In this document: in pieces, positions 7,499-15,212 of the stretch | Position numbering within the stretch: the stretch's first letter is position 1 | Layout: the number at the start of each line of letters is the position of its first letter | Origin: an uncultured Acidobacteriota bacterium | GTDB taxonomy: Bacteria > Acidobacteriota > Terriglobia > Terriglobales > Acidobacteriaceae | Reading direction: 5' to 3' | Length of the DNA: 36,177 bases | Assembly: GCA_903851035.1 (NCBI GenBank) | Contig: CAINND010000067.1 | Location: 1-36,177 of the forward strand | Position numbers and translations under genes: made by a program | Notes under the pieces: generated by a model | Databases searched by the model: none | Seen by the model: the letters and a program-made list of their open reading frames with translations, nothing else | Told to the model about the DNA's origin: nothing

Positions 7499-8575
7499 TT
7501 ACAGCGCAAATGGCAGAGTCACAACCTGCGCCGTAACTCCGGCAACGTTCATCTCCACCGCCGGCTTCACAAACTCCTGCCGCACGTAGGCCAGTGCCAG
7601 GTTGTGCTTCACTCCGTTTATTTCAATTTCAGCGCCGCAGGCCAGCTCTCCGGCTTCTTTTGCCTCCGCGCCCGTGCCGATCATTAACTTCGTCCCCGCC
7701 TCAGGAGCCGTTCCATTCAGCACCAGCCCCATCAGCCTGCGATGCACCTGCCCACGGGCGTGAATGCGCTCGACGATCTCCTGTCCGATGTAGCAGCCCT
7801 TGGCATAGTGCAGCGCGTAATCCTGTCCTGTCTCCGGCGGAAGCACCTTGCCGCCCATCTCGCTCATGCGTGGCAGCCCCAGCAGAATCCTCTGCCACTC
7901 CAGCGCCGTGGCTCCCGCGGGTGCCGCACCGGACGCCAGCAATGCCTGCCACACGCGCTCCACATTTTCCGGAGCCAGCCACAGCTCATACCAGCCGCGC
8001 TGCTCGACTGCGTCCTTTACCAGTGTGTAGCCGGAGCTATTCCACGCGCCGTCGGCCAACTGGCCCGGGGCCATGGAACCCAGCGTCACGCCCCTTGGCA
8101 CCAGTCCGGCGCGCGACAAAACCTCTTCGGCCTTCGGTCCGCCGACGCCCAGGCTCACCAGCCTTGTGCTGATGTCACCCAACTCCACGTCGTCCATGAT
8201 GATGTAGCGCTCGAAGAACTCCCGCAGAACTGGAATCAGCGCCGCCTCGCTCTCCAGCAGGTAGAAGTCGCCGCGCTGGTAGGCCACCAGGTCCGACTGG
8301 ATGCGTCCCTGCGCGTTCAGCACAAAGTTATAGTTGCCGTGGTCCTGCCCGAGGTCGCGAGTATTGTTGCTGACCATGCCATTCAGCCAGCGCACGCGGT
8401 CTTCTCCGCTCACCACCAGTTTGCCTCGCCAGCCCAGGTCAAAGGCCGCGCAGCCCGTCCGCAGCGCTTCCAACTCGGCGGCGGGATGGCCAAAGTGCAG
8501 CACGGTCTCTGCCCCGGCGTAAGTGCCGGGGGTGGCCGTGGGACTGAATGAAAAAGCTGGGTGATTTGTCTGCAT
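7499..8575 (-). CDS. ygfZ: YgfZ/GcvT-domain folate-binding protein
   Basis: The protein has 358 residues from the ATG at 8575. It has the folate-binding GcvT-like fold and the signature KGCYIGQE of the YgfZ/CAF17 branch, which lacks aminomethyltransferase chemistry. This branch supports assembly or repair of certain Fe-S enzymes in a folate-dependent way. The frame can be extended to an ATG at 8632, but a TATAAT on this strand (8601-8606) would start transcription near 8594, inside that extension, so 8575 is preferred. The N-terminus MQTNHPAFSF looks ordinary. The gene is 28 bases before the DUF1844 gene and likely heads the operon ending in ribF. Confidence 0.87.
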   Translation of the reverse strand: MQTNHPAFSFSPTATPGTYAGAETVLHFGHPAAELEALRTGCAAFDLGWRGKLVVSGEDRVRWLNGMVSNNTRDLGQDHGNYNFVLNAQGRIQSDLVAYQRGDFYLLESEAALIPVLREFFERYIIMDDVELGDISTRLVSLGVGGPKAEEVLSRAGLVPRGVTLGSMAPGQLADGAWNSSGYTLVKDAVEQRGWYELWLAPENVERVWQALLASGAAPAGATALEWQRILLGLPRMSEMGGKVLPPETGQDYALHYAKGCYIGQEIVERIHARGQVHRRLMGLVLNGTAPEAGTKLMIGTGAEAKEAGELACGAEIEINGVKHNLALAYVRQEFVKPAVEMNVAGVTAQVVTLPFAL

Positions 8576-8600
8576 CGTCTTTATGTCCAACAACCTATTG

Positions 8601-8606
8601 ATTATA
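8601..8606 (-). promoter_or_regulatory. -10 box of the ygfZ operon
   Basis: On the minus strand a perfect TATAAT lies at 8606-8601. TTGGCA (8632-8627) lies upstream at a long 20-bp spacing and may be the -35. The predicted start near 8594 gives a leader of about 19 bases to the ATG at 8575. Confidence 0.55.
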
Positions 8607-8650
8607 GCGGACGCCTTATGGATGCATGCCAACCCGGCCGCCTCCCGCGT

Positions 8651-8656
8651 TATAAT
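8651..8656 (+). promoter_or_regulatory. -10 box of the GT2 gene, leaderless
   Basis: A perfect TATAAT is followed by exactly six bases (AGATTC) and then the GTG at 8663, so the expected +1 is the first base of the start codon. No Shine-Dalgarno and no convincing -35 are visible. Confidence 0.6.
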
Positions 8657-8662
8657 AGATTC

Positions 8663-9646
8663 GTGCCCAAGTACTCAATTGTCGTTCCATTTCATAACGA
8701 GCAGGAGAGCGTCACCGAGCTCTACGACCGCCTGAAGGCCGTCATGGAGCAGGTAGGCGAGAGCTTTGAGCTGGTCTTTATCGACGATGGCTCGCGCGAC
8801 GCCACCTTCACCCTGCTGAGCCAGATCGCCGCCGTGGATAGCCGCGTGGTGGTCGTCAAACTGCGCCGTAATTTCGGCCAAACCTCGGCTCTTGCCGCCG
8901 GCTTCGACCACTCCCAGGGCGAATTCATCATCGCCATGGATGGCGACCTCCAGCACGATCCGGCCGAGATCCCGAAGTTCGTCGCCAAGCTCAACGAAGG
9001 CTATGACATCGTTAGCGGCTGGCGCGAAAAGCGCATCGACAACCTCTGGATGCGCCGCATCCCCTCGCGCTGTGCCAACTGGCTCATGGCCAAGCTCAGC
9101 GGCGTCGACCTGCATGACTTCGGCACCACCTACAAGGCCTACACCCGCGAGCTGATCGAGGAAATCCCTCTCTACGGCGAAGGTCTGCACCGCTTCATCC
9201 CGGCCCTGGCCAGTTGGTACGGTGCCAAGGTCTGCGAAGTGCCCATCGTCAACATTGACCGTGAGGGCGGCACCTCGCACTACGGCATCTCACGCACCAT
9301 CCGCGTGTTTTTCGACCTCATCACCATCCGCTTCCTGCTCAAGTACATGATGCGGCCGCTGCACTTCTTCGGCGGCATCGGGATGGGCGGCATCATCGGC
9401 GGCTCGCTGGTCGCGCTTTGGATGATCTACCTTAAGCTGGCGCACAACGCCAACGTCATGGACGCTCACGGTCCCATGCTCGTCTTTGGCGCCGTGCTGC
9501 TTGTCGCCGGCGTGCAGATGCTTGCGATCGGCCTGCTCGGCGAGCTCCAGGTGCGCCACTTCCACGAGCCGCACTCCGGCCAGCCTTATCGCGTCGCCAA
9601 GGTTCTCCGCACTGAGACCGGCGAGGAGAGCGAGATTCACGGCTAA
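8663..9646 (+). CDS. GT2 glycosyltransferase with two C-terminal membrane helices
   Basis: The protein has 327 residues. The GT-A catalytic domain has the start motif YSIVVPFHNEQESV, DDGS at 41-44, and the DxD motif in DGDLQHD (Asp93, Asp95). Two C-terminal membrane helices (around 230-260 and 275-300) place it with the GtrB/ArnC/CsbB-type polyprenyl-phosphate glycosyltransferases. These charge a lipid carrier with a sugar on the cytoplasmic face of the inner membrane. The sugar cannot be predicted. The GTG at 8663 matches where family members begin, and a -10 box lies six bases upstream. In-frame ATGs further upstream (8561, 8618) lie before this box and were rejected. A terminator follows the gene. 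Confidence 0.88.
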   Translation: MPKYSIVVPFHNEQESVTELYDRLKAVMEQVGESFELVFIDDGSRDATFTLLSQIAAVDSRVVVVKLRRNFGQTSALAAGFDHSQGEFIIAMDGDLQHDPAEIPKFVAKLNEGYDIVSGWREKRIDNLWMRRIPSRCANWLMAKLSGVDLHDFGTTYKAYTRELIEEIPLYGEGLHRFIPALASWYGAKVCEVPIVNIDREGGTSHYGISRTIRVFFDLITIRFLLKYMMRPLHFFGGIGMGGIIGGSLVALWMIYLKLAHNANVMDAHGPMLVFGAVLLVAGVQMLAIGLLGELQVRHFHEPHSGQPYRVAKVLRTETGEESEIHG

Positions 9647-9676
9647 CCAATACGCGCCCGTACCTTTTTGCACAAC

Positions 9677-9704
9677 AGCCCGCCATTTCCGGCGGGCTTT
9701 TTCT
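9677..9704 (+). terminator. Rho-independent terminator after the GT2 gene
   Basis: A perfect 8-bp stem AGCCCGCC (9677-9684) / GGCGGGCT (9691-9698) with a 6-base loop is followed by a T-rich tail (TTTTTCTTT). Confidence 0.88.
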
Positions 9705-9822
9705 TTGCGAGGGGGTGGTATGCGGCGTGTTACCGGGATAGAATACCCCGTTTGGCCGAAGGTGAATCCATGCCTTTCGCCAACGGCTGGTGCGGCCCTT
9801 TATGCCGCCCGCGGAGTCCCTT

Positions 9823-11016
9823 ATGAGCAAAGCACTGCAATCAGAACTGCGTCTGGCCCAGCGCATGTCGCGCCTGGGTACGGAAACCGCATTCGAAGTC
9901 CTGGCCAAGGCGCGCGCCCTGGAGGCGCAGGGCCGCGACATCGTTCACCTGGAAATCGGCGAGCCCGACTTTGACACCCCGGCCAATGTCGTCGATGCCG
10001 CCGTGGACGCCCTGCACGCCGGCTTCACCCACTACGGCCCCAGCGCCGGAATGCCCGAGCTGCGCCAGGCCATAGCCAACGATGTGGCCGCCAGCCGCCA
10101 CACCACGGTCTCGCCCGATGAGGTCGTCGTCGTTCCCGGTGGCAAGCCCATCATCTTCTTCACCATGCTCGCCCTGGTGCAGGAAGGCGATGAAGTCATC
10201 TATCCCAATCCCGGCTTCCCCATCTACGAGTCGATGATTCAGTTCCTCGGCGGCACGGCCGTTCCCATCCCGCTGCATGAGGAGCGCGAGTTCCGCCTGG
10301 ACACGAAAGAGCTGGCCGCGCTCATCACTCCGCGCACCAAGCTCATCATTCTCAACTCGCCGCAGAACCCAACCGGCGGCGTCATGACCAAGCAGGATGT
10401 AGCCGAGCTGGCCGCCATCCTCGCCGACCGCGACATCATGGTGCTCAGCGATGAGATTTACTCGCGCCTCATCTTTGAAGGCGAACACCACTCGCTCTTC
10501 AGCTACGATGATCTGCGCGACCGCGTCATCCTGCTGGACGGCTTCAGCAAGACCTACGCCATGACCGGCTGGCGCATGGGCTACGGCGTCATGCGCGCCG
10601 ACCTGGCCACCCAGATCGCGCGCCTCATGACCAACTCCAACTCTTGCACCGCCAGCTTTACGCAAAAGGCCGGTGTGGAAGCCATCTGCGGCCCGCAGGC
10701 CTCGGTGGTTGCCATGTGCGAGGAGTTCAAGCGCCGCCGCGATTACTTCGCCGAGCGCATCAATAAAATCCGCGGCTTCCGCTGCGTGGTACCCAAGGGA
10801 GCGTTCTACATGTTCCCCAACATCACCGGCACCGGCTGGCAGAGCAAGCCGCTGGCCGACGCGCTGCTCAACGACGCCGGCGTGGCCGTGCTCAGCGGAA
10901 CTTCCTTTGGAGCCCACGGCGAAGGCTACCTGCGCTTCTCCATCGCCAACTCCATGGAGAACATTCGCAAAGCCCTCGACCGCGTCGAGGAGTGGGCGAA
11001 GAAAAACGTCCGGTAG
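9823..11016 (+). CDS. Class I/II PLP aminotransferase
   Basis: The protein has 397 residues, the normal length for fold-type I aminotransferases of the aspartate group. It has IHLEIGEPDFDTP-like residues (VHLEIGEPDFDTP), the NSPQNPTGG motif, the YSRL loop, and the PLP lysine Lys243 in GFSKTYAMTGWRMGY. The family transfers amino groups between amino acids and 2-oxo acids in the cytoplasm. It resembles AspC/PatA-type enzymes of broad specificity, and the exact substrate is open. The ATG at 9823 has GGAG six bases upstream. The in-frame ATGs at 9790 and 9802 lack such a site. A TAGAAT at 9739-9744 is a possible -10. The gene stands alone between a terminator and the dehydrogenase gene. Confidence 0.88.
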   Translation: MSKALQSELRLAQRMSRLGTETAFEVLAKARALEAQGRDIVHLEIGEPDFDTPANVVDAAVDALHAGFTHYGPSAGMPELRQAIANDVAASRHTTVSPDEVVVVPGGKPIIFFTMLALVQEGDEVIYPNPGFPIYESMIQFLGGTAVPIPLHEEREFRLDTKELAALITPRTKLIILNSPQNPTGGVMTKQDVAELAAILADRDIMVLSDEIYSRLIFEGEHHSLFSYDDLRDRVILLDGFSKTYAMTGWRMGYGVMRADLATQIARLMTNSNSCTASFTQKAGVEAICGPQASVVAMCEEFKRRRDYFAERINKIRGFRCVVPKGAFYMFPNITGTGWQSKPLADALLNDAGVAVLSGTSFGAHGEGYLRFSIANSMENIRKALDRVEEWAKKNVR

Positions 11017-11119
11017 TGAGGGAGTTCATTTTAGTTGCGGTGCGAGATGGTTAAGAAGAAACTAGCCTGCCTTGCACCGCATCTCTATGTTTAAAGGCGA
11101 GTAAGAATAAACGCGAGAG

Positions 11120-11125
11120 TATAAC
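11120..11125 (+). promoter_or_regulatory. -10 box of the dehydrogenase gene, leaderless
   Basis: TATAAC is followed by exactly six bases (AATCAC) and the ATG at 11132, with no Shine-Dalgarno. This is the same geometry as the GT2 promoter at 8651. A weak hairpin (GCGGTGC 11037-11043 / GCACCGC 11074-11080) lies upstream. Confidence 0.5.
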
Positions 11126-11131
11126 AATCAC

Positions 11132-12379
11132 ATGACGAAGCAAGCGAAAATCTGCCCCGAATGCGGTAAAGAATTTCTACATGGTTGGGATGGCATTGAT
11201 GCGCACTGGCGGTCTATTCATAACGATCTTATGCGATATGAGGATGCCTGGCCGTTGCTTTCATCTGGTACTTATATAAAAAGAAAAAACTTCCGCGTTT
11301 TTGCCACCTGTGACATCGGCCCCGCGCTCGACATTCTCCGCCAGCGTGGCTACCAGTTGGAGGTCTATCCCGAGCCCGCCGCGCCACCGCGCGAACTGCT
11401 GCTGGAAAAAGTTCGCAACGGCGTGGACGGCCTCATCACCAGCCTCCGCGACAAGGTGGACGAAGAGCTGTTCGCCGCCGGGGAGGGAACTCTCAAGGCC
11501 GTCGCTCAGTTCGCCGTTGGCTTTGACAACATCGATCGTGCGGCCGCCAACCGCCATCACATTCCGTTTACCAACACAGCCGAGGTTCTCACCGAGGCCA
11601 CCGCCGAATTCGCCTTCTCCATCCTGTTAGCCGTCAGCCGCAAGCTCTGGCCCAGTGAGCGCCTGGTGCGTGAAAATCGCTGGCAGTACTGGCATCCCTC
11701 GCTGCCGTTTCTCGGCGATGAGGTCACTGGCAAAACTATCGCCGTCATCGGCACCGGACGCATCGGCCTGGCCATGATCAACAAGTGCGCCGGCTTTGAT
11801 ATGGACGTGCTCTGCTACGACGCCGAATATCAGAACGAAAAGTTTATCGCCGGAATGCAGCAGGCGATGGACCTGCGCCACCAGCTCGGACTCTCGCGCC
11901 GCCACGCCCACATCCTTTACGCCGCGCTCGACGAGTGCCTCGCCCAGGCCGATTACGTCAGCCTGCACGTGCCGCTTTTGCGCGAGGGCGAATCCAAGGT
12001 GCCCACCTATCATCTGCTGAACGAGCAGCGCCTGCGCCAGATGAAACCCTCGGCCTACCTCATCAACACCGCGCGCGGCCCCGTGGTGGATGAAGCCGCC
12101 CTGGCCCGCGCCCTGCGCGAACACTGGATCGCCGGTGCTGCCCTCGACGTATTTGAGAAGGAACCGCTGCCCGCCGACAGTCCCTTGCGCGATCCTGCCA
12201 TCGAGGACCGTTGCCGCCTCTACCATCACTTCAGCAGTGGAGGTGCGGCCACCCGCCTCTCACCCGATCCCAACATCGGCATGGCGGGCCGCTGCGTGCA
12301 GGGCCTCATCGACATGCTGGAAGGCCACGACCACGCGAAGATGCCGTACCTTGTAAACCGCGAGGCCTTCCAGAAATAG
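11132..12379 (+). CDS. D-isomer 2-hydroxyacid dehydrogenase with N-terminal C2H2-like zinc finger
   Basis: The protein has 415 residues in one uninterrupted frame. Residues about 50-415 are a D-2-hydroxyacid dehydrogenase: NAD site GTGRIG, catalytic Arg in NTARGPVVDE, the Glu region VFEKEPLP, and a His in the YHHFSSGG segment that replaces the usual PHxxS. A helical insertion (QQAMDLRHQLGLSRRHAH) interrupts the NAD domain. Residues 1-47 are unrelated: Cys8, Cys11, His25 and His30 form a C-x2-C-x13-H-x4-H finger, followed by MRYEDAWPLLSSGTY. This part and its 5' flank are visibly more AT-rich than the dehydrogenase part. No start codon lies near the expected dehydrogenase N-terminus (KNFRVFATCD), so translation must begin within or before the finger. 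The substrate (lactate, glyoxylate or another) is unknown. Confidence 0.87.
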   Translation: MTKQAKICPECGKEFLHGWDGIDAHWRSIHNDLMRYEDAWPLLSSGTYIKRKNFRVFATCDIGPALDILRQRGYQLEVYPEPAAPPRELLLEKVRNGVDGLITSLRDKVDEELFAAGEGTLKAVAQFAVGFDNIDRAAANRHHIPFTNTAEVLTEATAEFAFSILLAVSRKLWPSERLVRENRWQYWHPSLPFLGDEVTGKTIAVIGTGRIGLAMINKCAGFDMDVLCYDAEYQNEKFIAGMQQAMDLRHQLGLSRRHAHILYAALDECLAQADYVSLHVPLLREGESKVPTYHLLNEQRLRQMKPSAYLINTARGPVVDEAALARALREHWIAGAALDVFEKEPLPADSPLRDPAIEDRCRLYHHFSSGGAATRLSPDPNIGMAGRCVQGLIDMLEGHDHAKMPYLVNREAFQK

Positions 12380-12445
12380 AGCCACGATGAGCCAAGCGGC
12401 GAGGTTTTGCTGTGCCCGTGTTTGATGACAAAGTTGCATGAATGG

Positions 12446-12572
12446 AAATGTCATTGCGACCGAAGCGCCGCAGGCGCGTAGTGGAGCGACCTTTTGTTAT
12501 GCTCTCACTAAGAAACAAAGGGTGGTTCGACTTCGCGCCCTAACATCGGGCGCTGCGCTCACCATGACATTT
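12446..12572. repeat. Imperfect palindromic intergenic element, REPIN-like
   Basis: A 127-bp element is bounded by a perfect 9-bp inverted repeat (AAATGTCAT 12446-12454 / ATGACATTT 12564-12572). A central near-palindrome contains CTTTTGTT (12491-12498) and AACAAAG (12514-12520). Its arms contain GCGACCGAAGCG and GGTTCGACTTCGCG blocks, the kind of sequence seen in dispersed intergenic repeats of acidobacteria. It fills most of the 355-base gap after the dehydrogenase gene. No gene is seen in the gap. Confidence 0.65.
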
Positions 12573-12734
12573 CTTAAGTTGAGATGTCCCCAGGTTTATC
12601 AGCAGTCTGAATGGCGGAGCCGTGGCTCCGCTATTTTCTTTCCACCAACGGTTACTCTCGTTCGGCCAATCCGGTGCACGCCCGCCAGAATTCCTTCCAT
12701 CTGGGCTAGAATCATCCCCATACCGGAGGCCTGC

Positions 12735-13328
12735 ATGAAGCGCACCGTCGTCGCCGTAACTCTGCTCGCCGCACTCCTGCTTGCAGTACTTTCGTCGGCA
12801 GCGCCTGCCGTGTTGGCGCAATCGCAGGGCACGCCCTCCCTGGCGGACGTGGCTCGCCAGCAGCGCACCGACCCCGAGCGTCCTCACGCATCGCACGTCA
12901 TCACCAACGATGACATTGCTGGCGGCGCGGTGGCCGTGCCGCGCGCGAATTCCGCCGGGCAGCCTGCGGGCGGCAGCCCTGGGCAACCATCATCCACTGC
13001 GCCGCGCCCCACCGCCGGCTCTGCCCGCCCCGCGACGCAGTCCAATGCCAGCCAGCTCAGCAACGCCGAGCGAGCGCAACTGCAAAAGCGCGCCAGCGAT
13101 CTCAATCGCCAGATGCAGTCGCTGCAGGCGGAGATTAACGATCTGGAAAAGAAGCGCGCCGACCTCCGCCAGGGCAACATTTACGGCGACCCCAACCGCA
13201 TTCAGAAGAACGAGGAGATTCGCCAGCTCTCCGACCAGATTGACGCCCGTAAGGCGCAGTTTGCCGCCCTCCGCGCCGAAATGGCGGAGATTGCCGAGCG
13301 CAACGCCCGCACCAGCATCCTGCAGTAA
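12735..13328 (+). CDS. Secreted coiled-coil protein of unknown function
   Basis: The protein has 197 residues. A signal peptide runs from MKRTVVAVTLLAALLLA to a likely cleavage after VLA (about residue 28). A Ser/Pro/Ala/Gly-rich linker (about 70-110) follows, then a strongly heptad-like helical region (about 115-190: LQKRASDLNRQMQSLQAEI, LEKKRADL, IRQLSDQIDARKAQFAALR). It is likely periplasmic. I do not recognise a named family. The ATG at 12735 has GGAGG six bases upstream, and a TAGAAT (12707-12712) is a plausible -10. The longer in-frame opening at 12438 reads through the palindromic repeat and is not believed. A hairpin follows the stop. Confidence 0.78.
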   Translation: MKRTVVAVTLLAALLLAVLSSAAPAVLAQSQGTPSLADVARQQRTDPERPHASHVITNDDIAGGAVAVPRANSAGQPAGGSPGQPSSTAPRPTAGSARPATQSNASQLSNAERAQLQKRASDLNRQMQSLQAEINDLEKKRADLRQGNIYGDPNRIQKNEEIRQLSDQIDARKAQFAALRAEMAEIAERNARTSILQ

Positions 13329-13340
13329 TTGTTGATTAGC

Positions 13341-13370
13341 AAAAAGAAGAGGCCGGTAGTCACCGGCCTC
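13341..13370 (-). terminator. Terminator of the purQ-ykgJ operon
   Basis: A perfect 9-bp stem (GAGGCCGGT 13349-13357 / ACCGGCCTC 13362-13370) with a 4-base loop is followed, on the minus strand, by TTCTTTTT. It may also stop the convergent coiled-coil gene, but the plus-strand tail is not T-rich. Confidence 0.8.
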
Positions 13371-13390
13371 ACTCATCTCTGTAAAAATAT

Positions 13391-14047
13391 TTAAGCGCCA
13401 AGCAGCGCGAAGGCCACAATCGTCCGTCCCTTGCCGCCGCTGCGTTCCAGGCAAGCGTTCAGCGCGTCTTCCTTCTCGCCGCCTTCCAGCGGAACTTCGG
13501 CAGCCGCAATCTGTTCGGGTGTCGCCGTGGTAAAGCACAATTCGCAGGTTCCCAACCCATCTTCGTTGCGCACCACCGGACCAAACACTCTGCACGTCAT
13601 GGGACGATGCGCGTACAGGTCGCAGGTCTTCGTCTCCGGGTCCAGCGCCGGGCAGGGCTCGTCGTTGGCATACTCTTCGAATATCTCTTCGGCCTCCGGC
13701 GTCTCATGCAGCACTCCGGTTTCCATGTCGCCGGGGAAGAAGTCCACGTTGCGCTCCAGCCAATCGGCGGAGCGCTGCACTACGCGCTGGGCGCGTTCCA
13801 GGTCGTGGTCGGCCAGCTCGTTCAGTCCGCGTTGCAGGCGCTGCGCGTCCAGCCGGTTGATGGCGAACGCCCCATAGCAGCACTGGGTGCAGCCCTTGTG
13901 GCAGGCAATCTGATCGCCGCCCGCGCGGTTGGCTTTCTCCAGCCAGTTGTCCACCACATGCAGCAGCTCATTGTCGCGCCGTAGAATCTCGTTATCGTTG
14001 ATTCCGCGTTTGGCGCCCATCGTGTTGTGAAATGACATGGTCGGCAT
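13391..14047 (-). CDS. YkgJ-family cysteine-cluster protein
   Basis: The protein has 218 residues. The YkgJ cysteine cluster C-x3-C-x2-CC is at Cys49, Cys53, Cys56 and Cys57 (CHKGCTQCC). A second set lies in the PCPALDP, KTCDLY and MTCRVFGP region, and there is a further C-x2-C near TCELC. The family is predicted to bind zinc or iron or an Fe-S cluster, and no reaction is established. The ATG at 14047 is chosen because GAGG, inside the end of purQ, lies eight bases upstream; ATG 14038 is the alternative. The start lies two bases after the purQ stop, so the two genes are probably co-translated. Confidence 0.85.
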   Translation of the reverse strand: MPTMSFHNTMGAKRGINDNEILRRDNELLHVVDNWLEKANRAGGDQIACHKGCTQCCYGAFAINRLDAQRLQRGLNELADHDLERAQRVVQRSADWLERNVDFFPGDMETGVLHETPEAEEIFEEYANDEPCPALDPETKTCDLYAHRPMTCRVFGPVVRNEDGLGTCELCFTTATPEQIAAAEVPLEGGEKEDALNACLERSGGKGRTIVAFALLGA

Positions 14048-14049
14048 GG

Positions 14050-14748
<699 letters not shown>

Positions 14749-14932
14749 GTGTACACCCTGACGATACGGCTGGGATTTGTCTAGTTTATCACCGCTTTGC
14801 CATCCCAGAGCCTACTCTGCACTCGCGTTTTTCTCCCATATGGGCAGTTGTCTTCGGAGAAAAACTTTCTCTCCTCCCGTCACTGTGACCTTTGTTCTTG
14901 CCGCGCAACCCGCATCACTTTAAGCTGAGTTC

Positions 14933-15145
14933 ATGCTGCGTAAGCCCGCTCAACCCGCCGCAGAGGACGCTCGCGCCCTCCGAGCTCGCCTGCGAAGCCA
15001 GCATCGCCTCCCCTGCGGAGTCCCCGAGTGCGTGCAATGCCACAAGGGTTGCGGCGTGGCCATGTCGGCCTATCTCGGCGGCCTTGAGGACAACGAAATC
15101 GCGCAGCCCACGGCGAAGCGCAAACCCACTCCTCCCGCCGTATAA
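14933..15145 (+). CDS. Possible small Cys-rich protein, 70 residues
   Basis: This is a short frame of 70 residues with a basic, Ala-rich N-terminus and a cluster of four cysteines (Cys28, Cys33, Cys36, Cys40 in CGVPECVQCHKGCG) that could bind a metal. The tail is Pro/Lys-rich. I do not recognise it. Third codon positions are mostly G or C, as in the neighbours. The frame occupies an otherwise empty gap upstream of purQ and ends before the glnA terminator. No Shine-Dalgarno is visible. TAAGCT followed by six bases and the ATG resembles the leaderless arrangement seen elsewhere in the window, but the box is weak. The opposite strand is also open here, so coding is not certain. Confidence 0.4.
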   Translation: MLRKPAQPAAEDARALRARLRSQHRLPCGVPECVQCHKGCGVAMSAYLGGLEDNEIAQPTAKRKPTPPAV

Positions 15146-15157
15146 ACTTTGCCCGCG

Positions 15158-15189
15158 CAATAAGAAAGGCCCCGGCGTAAACCGGGGCC
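15158..15189 (-). terminator. Terminator of glnA
   Basis: A perfect 8-bp stem GGCCCCGG (15168-15175) / CCGGGGCC (15182-15189) with a 6-base loop is followed on the minus strand by TTTCTTATT. Confidence 0.82.
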
Positions 15190-15212
15190 AAACTGTTTCC
15201 ACAGCCGGTTCG

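Noticed and set aside
12438-12734. N-terminal extension of the coiled-coil protein
   Set aside because: It would translate the palindromic repeat, and the ATG at 12735 has GGAGG and begins a proper signal peptide.
14857-14876. Hairpin GGAGAAAAACTTTCTCTCC as terminator or RNA element
   Set aside because: The stem is short and AT-rich, no T-run follows, and no gene ends there.
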